Positions 62,795-64,000 of a stretch of 64,000 nucleotides of DNA are shown one piece after another. The position numbers were made by a program, and so were the translations under genes. The DNA comes from Methylobacterium sp. B4 (GTDB taxonomy: Bacteria > Pseudomonadota > Alphaproteobacteria > Rhizobiales > Beijerinckiaceae): contig NZ_QJJJ01000005.1 in NCBI RefSeq assembly GCF_003201865.1, positions 62,001 to 126,000 on the forward strand. Direction: 5' to 3'. How positions within the stretch are numbered: the first letter of the stretch is position 1; every line of letters starts with the position of its first letter. The notes below the pieces were generated by a model that was given only the letters and a program-made list of their open reading frames with translations, was not told the DNA's origin and did not search any database.

Positions 62795-63721
62795 ATGCCC
62801 CACACCGTTCCCGATCTGCGGGCCATCCTCTACGGCCTTCCGCCGGCCGATCTCGCCGCCGTGCCCGAGGGCGCCGCCCAGGTCTCGCCGCTGATCCCCG
62901 GCTCGGCGCGGCTGGAGGATGCGGCGGAGGCGAGCCTGGAGGCCGCCGTGCTGCTGGCGCCGCCGGGCACGATGGAGCGGCGCTACGCCCTGGCCCTGGC
63001 GATCCGCGCCCTGCGGCCCGGGGCTCGGCTCGTGGCCCTGGCCCCGAAGGACAAGGGCGGCTCGCGGCTCGCCAAGGAATTGCGCGGCTTCGGTCTCGCG
63101 GTGAGTGACGAGGCGCGCCGCCACCACCGCATCTGCACGGCCACGCGGCCCGAAGCGCCCGAAGGCATCGAGCCCGCGATTTCGGGGGGCGCGCCGCGCC
63201 ACATCGACAACCTCGCCCTCTGCACCCAGCCCGGCATCTTCTCCTGGGACCGGCTCGATCCGGGCAGCGCCCTGCTGCTGCGCCACCTGCCGACCCTGTC
63301 GGGACGCGGGGCCGATCTCGGCTGCGGCCTCGGCATCCTGGCGCGCGCAGTGCTGAAATCCGAGAAGGTCGCGGCGCTGGCGCTCGTCGACATCGACCGC
63401 CGCGCCATCGAGATGGCCCGGCGCAATGTCGGCGAGGCGCGGGCCAGCTTCCACTGGGCCGACCTGCGCGGGTCGGAGCCGGCCCTGTCGGGCCTCGACT
63501 TCGTCGTCACCAACCCGCCCTTCCACGACGGCGGCGCGGAGGATCAGTCCCTGGGCCGCACCTTCATCGCCCGCGCGGCGGCCGCCCTGCGGCCGGGCGG
63601 GACGCTGCACCTCGTGGCCAACGCCCACCTTCCCTACGAGGCGCCCCTGCGCGCGGCCTTCCGCACCGTCACGCCGACCGTCACGGAAGGGGGCTACAAG
63701 TTGTTCGAGGCGCGCAAGTGA
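62795..63721 (+). CDS. RsmC-like class I methyltransferase
   Basis: A 308-residue SAM-dependent methyltransferase like RsmC (16S rRNA guanine-1207 N2). A diverged N-terminal methyltransferase-like half (about 1-140) precedes the catalytic half with the SAM loop GADLGCGLGILAR and the base-flipping motif VTNPPFHDGG. ATG 62795 is the start. The stop overlaps the next gene as GTGA, linking two probable rRNA-modifying enzymes. Confidence 0.85.
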   Translation: MPHTVPDLRAILYGLPPADLAAVPEGAAQVSPLIPGSARLEDAAEASLEAAVLLAPPGTMERRYALALAIRALRPGARLVALAPKDKGGSRLAKELRGFGLAVSDEARRHHRICTATRPEAPEGIEPAISGGAPRHIDNLALCTQPGIFSWDRLDPGSALLLRHLPTLSGRGADLGCGLGILARAVLKSEKVAALALVDIDRRAIEMARRNVGEARASFHWADLRGSEPALSGLDFVVTNPPFHDGGAEDQSLGRTFIARAAAALRPGGTLHLVANAHLPYEAPLRAAFRTVTPTVTEGGYKLFEARK

Positions 63722-64000
63722 AGGCGCTCCGTCTCGACAGGCTCCTGGCCAATCTCGGCTACGGCTCGCGCCGCGAGGTCGAGGGGCTGGCCCGGGCCGG
63801 CCTCGTGCGCCTCGATGGGCAGAGCCTGCGTGACGCCTCGCAGCGTGTCCCCCTCGACCCCGACCTGCCGGAGCGGATGACGGTGCAGGGAGAGGCGCTC
63901 GACCCGCTGCCGGGCGTCTGCCTGATGCTGCACAAGCCGCTCGGCGTGACCTGCTCCCACAAGGAGGCAGGGCCGCTGGTCTACGGGCTGCTGCCCGAGC
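63718..64000 (+). CDS. RsuA-family pseudouridine synthase (partial)
   Basis: Only the first 94 codons are in the window. GTG 63718 overlaps the methyltransferase stop. An S4 RNA-binding domain is visible (LRLDRLLANLGYGSRREVEGL, then GLVRLDG), followed by the catalytic-domain start LMLHKPLGVTCSHKE. Small-subunit RsuA is likely given the company of an RsmC-like enzyme, but RluB/E/F types cannot be excluded without the rest. Confidence 0.85.
   Translation, partial: MKALRLDRLLANLGYGSRREVEGLARAGLVRLDGQSLRDASQRVPLDPDLPERMTVQGEALDPLPGVCLMLHKPLGVTCSHKEAGPLVYGLLPE

Overview
This is a contiguous piece of a GC-rich alphaproteobacterial chromosome, almost entirely housekeeping and conserved accessory genes. 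No rRNA, tRNA, CRISPR array, transposase or phage gene was seen. Several markers point to the order Rhizobiales (Hyphomicrobiales), most probably Methylobacterium/Methylorubrum: the RcdA-type DUF1465 protein, a cysteine-free ribosomal protein L31, DUF4164-zapA followed by a 6S RNA and fau, the gap-pgk-fba order, and pdxJ-acpS-lepB-rnc-era. The genus is an inference from gene content, order and composition, not from a search.

Layout. 0-7 kb: glutaminase and PII (minus), the bifunctional NAD(P)H-hydrate repair enzyme, an amino-acid permease, a Sel1-repeat protein and a degenerate ThiE-like protein. 6.3-10.4 kb: the glycolytic/gluconeogenic set gap-(coiled-coil membrane protein)-pgk-fba. 10.9-13.2 kb: DUF4164, zapA, 6S RNA, fau and a YmdB-type phosphodiesterase. 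13.2-20 kb: a secreted protein with one haem-c motif, a MotA/ExbB-like plus OmpA-like pair, D-cysteine desulfhydrase with an ABC exporter, and L31. 20.4-25.9 kb: RcdA, a candidate 46-residue protein, rpmH-rnpA-yidC-engB, DUF423 and a secreted protein. 25.9-34.4 kb: AtoE-type transporter, PPP-family phosphatase, ClpB, an internally shortened GST, flavin reductase/nitroreductase, and a three-module secreted protein with a small cysteine-containing partner. 34.4-43.8 kb: a MocR regulator with a near-perfect operator and a divergent 43-residue membrane protein, a membrane-fused spermidine-synthase-like protein, ThrS, a proline-rich protein with a ROK kinase, and DctA. 44.3-51.6 kb: ileS-lspA-BamF-like-M16-M16. 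51.9-58.6 kb: BI-1 family protein, orphan FtsX-type permease, an ArsR repressor and desaturase sharing a perfect palindrome, and a histidine kinase. 58.7-64 kb: pdxJ-acpS-lepB-rnc-era, a large palindromic repeat, and an RsmC-like methyltransferase coupled to an RsuA-type pseudouridine synthase cut by the window edge.

How the genes work together. Most loci are compact operons with ATGA or GTGA stop/start overlaps (thiE-like/Sel1, engB/DUF423, ROK/proline-rich, ileS/lspA, pdxJ/acpS, RsmC/RsuA). The best regulatory signals are two inverted repeats directly upstream of regulator-linked genes, the MocR arm pair at 34642-34672 and the ArsR palindrome at 56047-56074.

No clear defence island or wholly new system is visible. 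The most useful leads are the two regulator/operator modules, the overlooked small ORFs, the PII-glutaminase neighbourhood, the haem-motif protein and the modular secreted protein pair. Motif positions were read by eye. Family names come from recognised motifs and gene order, without any database search.
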